Positions 62,991 through 64,000 of a stretch of DNA of 64,000 bases are shown here, piece after piece. Below the pieces are notes generated by a model. That model worked only from the letters and a program-made list of their open reading frames with translations. It searched no databases and was not told the DNA's origin. Made by a program: the position numbers and the translations under genes. The DNA is taken from NCBI GenBank assembly GCA_030427505.1, contig JAUICH010000006.1, positions 186,001-250,000 on the forward strand, given 5' to 3'. This stretch comes from Verrucomicrobiia bacterium (GTDB lineage: Bacteria > Verrucomicrobiota > Verrucomicrobiia > Verrucomicrobiales > DEV007). Numbering within the stretch: position 1 is the stretch's first letter; every line of letters begins with the position of its first letter.

Positions 62991-63413
62991 ATGATTACCG
63001 TTAACAAAGAACTGGAACGGCTTCAAAAGTCCATCGAAGACGAAGTGAGGCGGGTTGGCGAGATTGGCCACTACCTGCGGGAATTGCCCGAAGCGGCCCA
63101 CAACGATATCCAGCCCAAAGTGGAACGTCTGCAAGTGATGGGCCGGGCCCTCCTGCGCGACATGCATGAATTGACCGACCCAGGGGAAGGTCACCACATC
63201 AAAGGTGGCATCGAGCAGGTGGAACGCCTGCGGGACGAGTTCCATCGCGAAGCCAGCAACGTACTGAACGAACTGAAGACCATGTCCCTGGGCGCACCCA
63301 GCTCTGTCACCAATGGTGGCGATCTGCTGCTGGGCACCATCGAGAAAGCCGCGATGAAAACGCGGGACCTGGCCAATTCCGTCATTCAAGCGGTGCGCAA
63401 AAACCAGGACTAA
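62991..63413 (+). CDS. Coiled-coil protein of unknown function
   Basis: A 140-residue cytoplasmic product that is nearly all helical (KELERLQKSIEDEVRRVGEIGHYLREL; HIKGGIEQVERLRDEFHREASNVLNEL), with no signal or membrane segment. Heptad-like leucines support a coiled coil. It has no family I recognise. It stands alone between the metal-efflux unit and the PQQ-like gene. It might be a structural or regulatory protein. Confidence 0.65.
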   Translation: MITVNKELERLQKSIEDEVRRVGEIGHYLRELPEAAHNDIQPKVERLQVMGRALLRDMHELTDPGEGHHIKGGIEQVERLRDEFHREASNVLNELKTMSLGAPSSVTNGGDLLLGTIEKAAMKTRDLANSVIQAVRKNQD

Positions 63414-63548
63414 GAGTGCCGGTGTCTGTCGGAGGCGGGCAAGAATCGGTTCGAAACAGGCCGGGAACGGCCTGTGGGGCTGCTTTGTGACTTGACCGGG
63501 CTGGCGGCATTCGTTTCATAACGGCAGTCATTTACCCGAGATCAGGCT

Positions 63549-64000
63549 ATGAAGAACACCTTCGCTACCGCTTCCCTAACCCTCCTTATTCATGGCGGCC
63601 TGATGGCGGCCGGCACTCCGCTCTTCGCGCTGGAGTGGCCGCAGTACCGCGGCCCGAAAGGTGACGGCATAGCCGCTGAGACTCTGGCGCAGAAAGGGTT
63701 TCCGGAAGGCGGGCCCAAAGAAGTGTGGAAAGTCGAAACATCAGATGGTTTCAGCTCTTTTGCCGTGGGCGGGGGCAAGGCTTTGACGCTGGTGCTGCGC
63801 GAGGTGGATGGGAACCCCATGGAAGTGTGCGTCGCCTACGACGCGGCGAACGGCGCTGAACTTTGGGCGGCTCCGCTGTGGATTGGCGGTCAGTATGGTC
63901 ATGACGGCGGCAACTCCGGCACGGAAGACAATAAGGGCGGGGACGGTCCGCGCTCCACGCCCACGATTGATGGCGACAAGGTCTACGCCATCGACGCTCA
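63549..64000 (+). CDS. PQQ-like beta-propeller protein (5' part only)
   Basis: Exported protein cut off by the window end; 150 codons are visible. Signal peptide residues 1-27 (LFALE). The mature start has LEWPQYRGPKGDGIAAE, the typical head of PQQ-binding-like (BamB-type) propellers of these phyla, then AVGGGKALTLVLRE and AYDAANGAELWAAPLW, the first blade with its W-docking motif. Not enough is visible to say whether it is an alcohol dehydrogenase-type or a scaffold propeller. Confidence 0.85.
   Translation, partial: MKNTFATASLTLLIHGGLMAAGTPLFALEWPQYRGPKGDGIAAETLAQKGFPEGGPKEVWKVETSDGFSSFAVGGGKALTLVLREVDGNPMEVCVAYDAANGAELWAAPLWIGGQYGHDGGNSGTEDNKGGDGPRSTPTIDGDKVYAIDA

Overview
The window looks like a chromosome segment of a Gram-negative member of the Planctomycetota-Verrucomicrobiota-Chlamydiota group, most likely a Verrucomicrobiota. 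Evidence for this is the mix of a formylglycine sulfatase, two sialidase/BNR proteins, DUF1080-type proteins, Tat-exported Gfo/Idh/MocA oxidoreductases, an LVIVD propeller, a PQQ-like propeller and SGNH hydrolases. A Kdo transferase (waaA) implies an LPS-bearing outer membrane. Many starts lack a clear Shine-Dalgarno sequence and several are TTG or GTG. No 16S rRNA gene is present, so the phylum call is an inference.

Layout. 1-3.2 kb: a secreted unknown, then a histidine kinase/response regulator pair with a 4-nt overlap. 3.2-7.5 kb (minus): a sugar-type operon of Gfo/Idh oxidoreductase, SSS symporter, DJ-1/PfpI protein and TIM-barrel isomerase. 7.6-10.3 kb (minus): PDZ protein, ECF sigma factor and a membrane protein whose start overlaps the sigma stop codon. 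10.4-23.2 kb: glycan-related secreted proteins (sialidase, sulfatase-esterase fusion, ConA-like protein, SGNH hydrolase, two unknowns) and a very large SNF2 ATPase. 23.5-26.4 kb: a compact operon that reads as a type III secretion chaperone, a repeat-containing effector candidate and a small acidic protein, with no secretion apparatus nearby. 26.6-28.9 kb: katG.

29.1-33.2 kb: a lasso-peptide biosynthetic cluster in the order B2 protease, HPr-kinase-like peptide kinase, two PqqD-like leader-binding proteins, asparagine-synthetase-like cyclase, and a short precursor that ends in Ser-Ser. A sulfotransferase-fold gene and a JmjC/cupin hydroxylase gene, divergent with overlapping starts, sit directly downstream and could be tailoring enzymes. 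This locus is the strongest candidate for an undescribed system. 35.4-40.7 kb holds two MITE-like elements (about 180 and 200 bp) with long terminal inverted repeats, plus SGNH, sialidase and unknown genes. 40.7-46.2 kb: esterase, terpene-cyclase-fold protein with a CxxCH motif, and LVIVD propeller, with related palindromes in the intergenic gaps.

46.3-51.2 kb (minus): rhomboid protease, SH3-like membrane protein, rsmD, waaA, tRNA-Glu and a sulfotransferase. 51.3-55.8 kb: DUF1080 protein, CDF metal exporter, a SLATT-like two-helix membrane protein and a second Gfo/Idh protein. 55.9-62.9 kb: a CusCBA/CzcCBA-type heavy-metal efflux operon bracketed by small His/Cys-rich exported proteins. The window ends in a coiled-coil protein and the start of a PQQ-like propeller gene.
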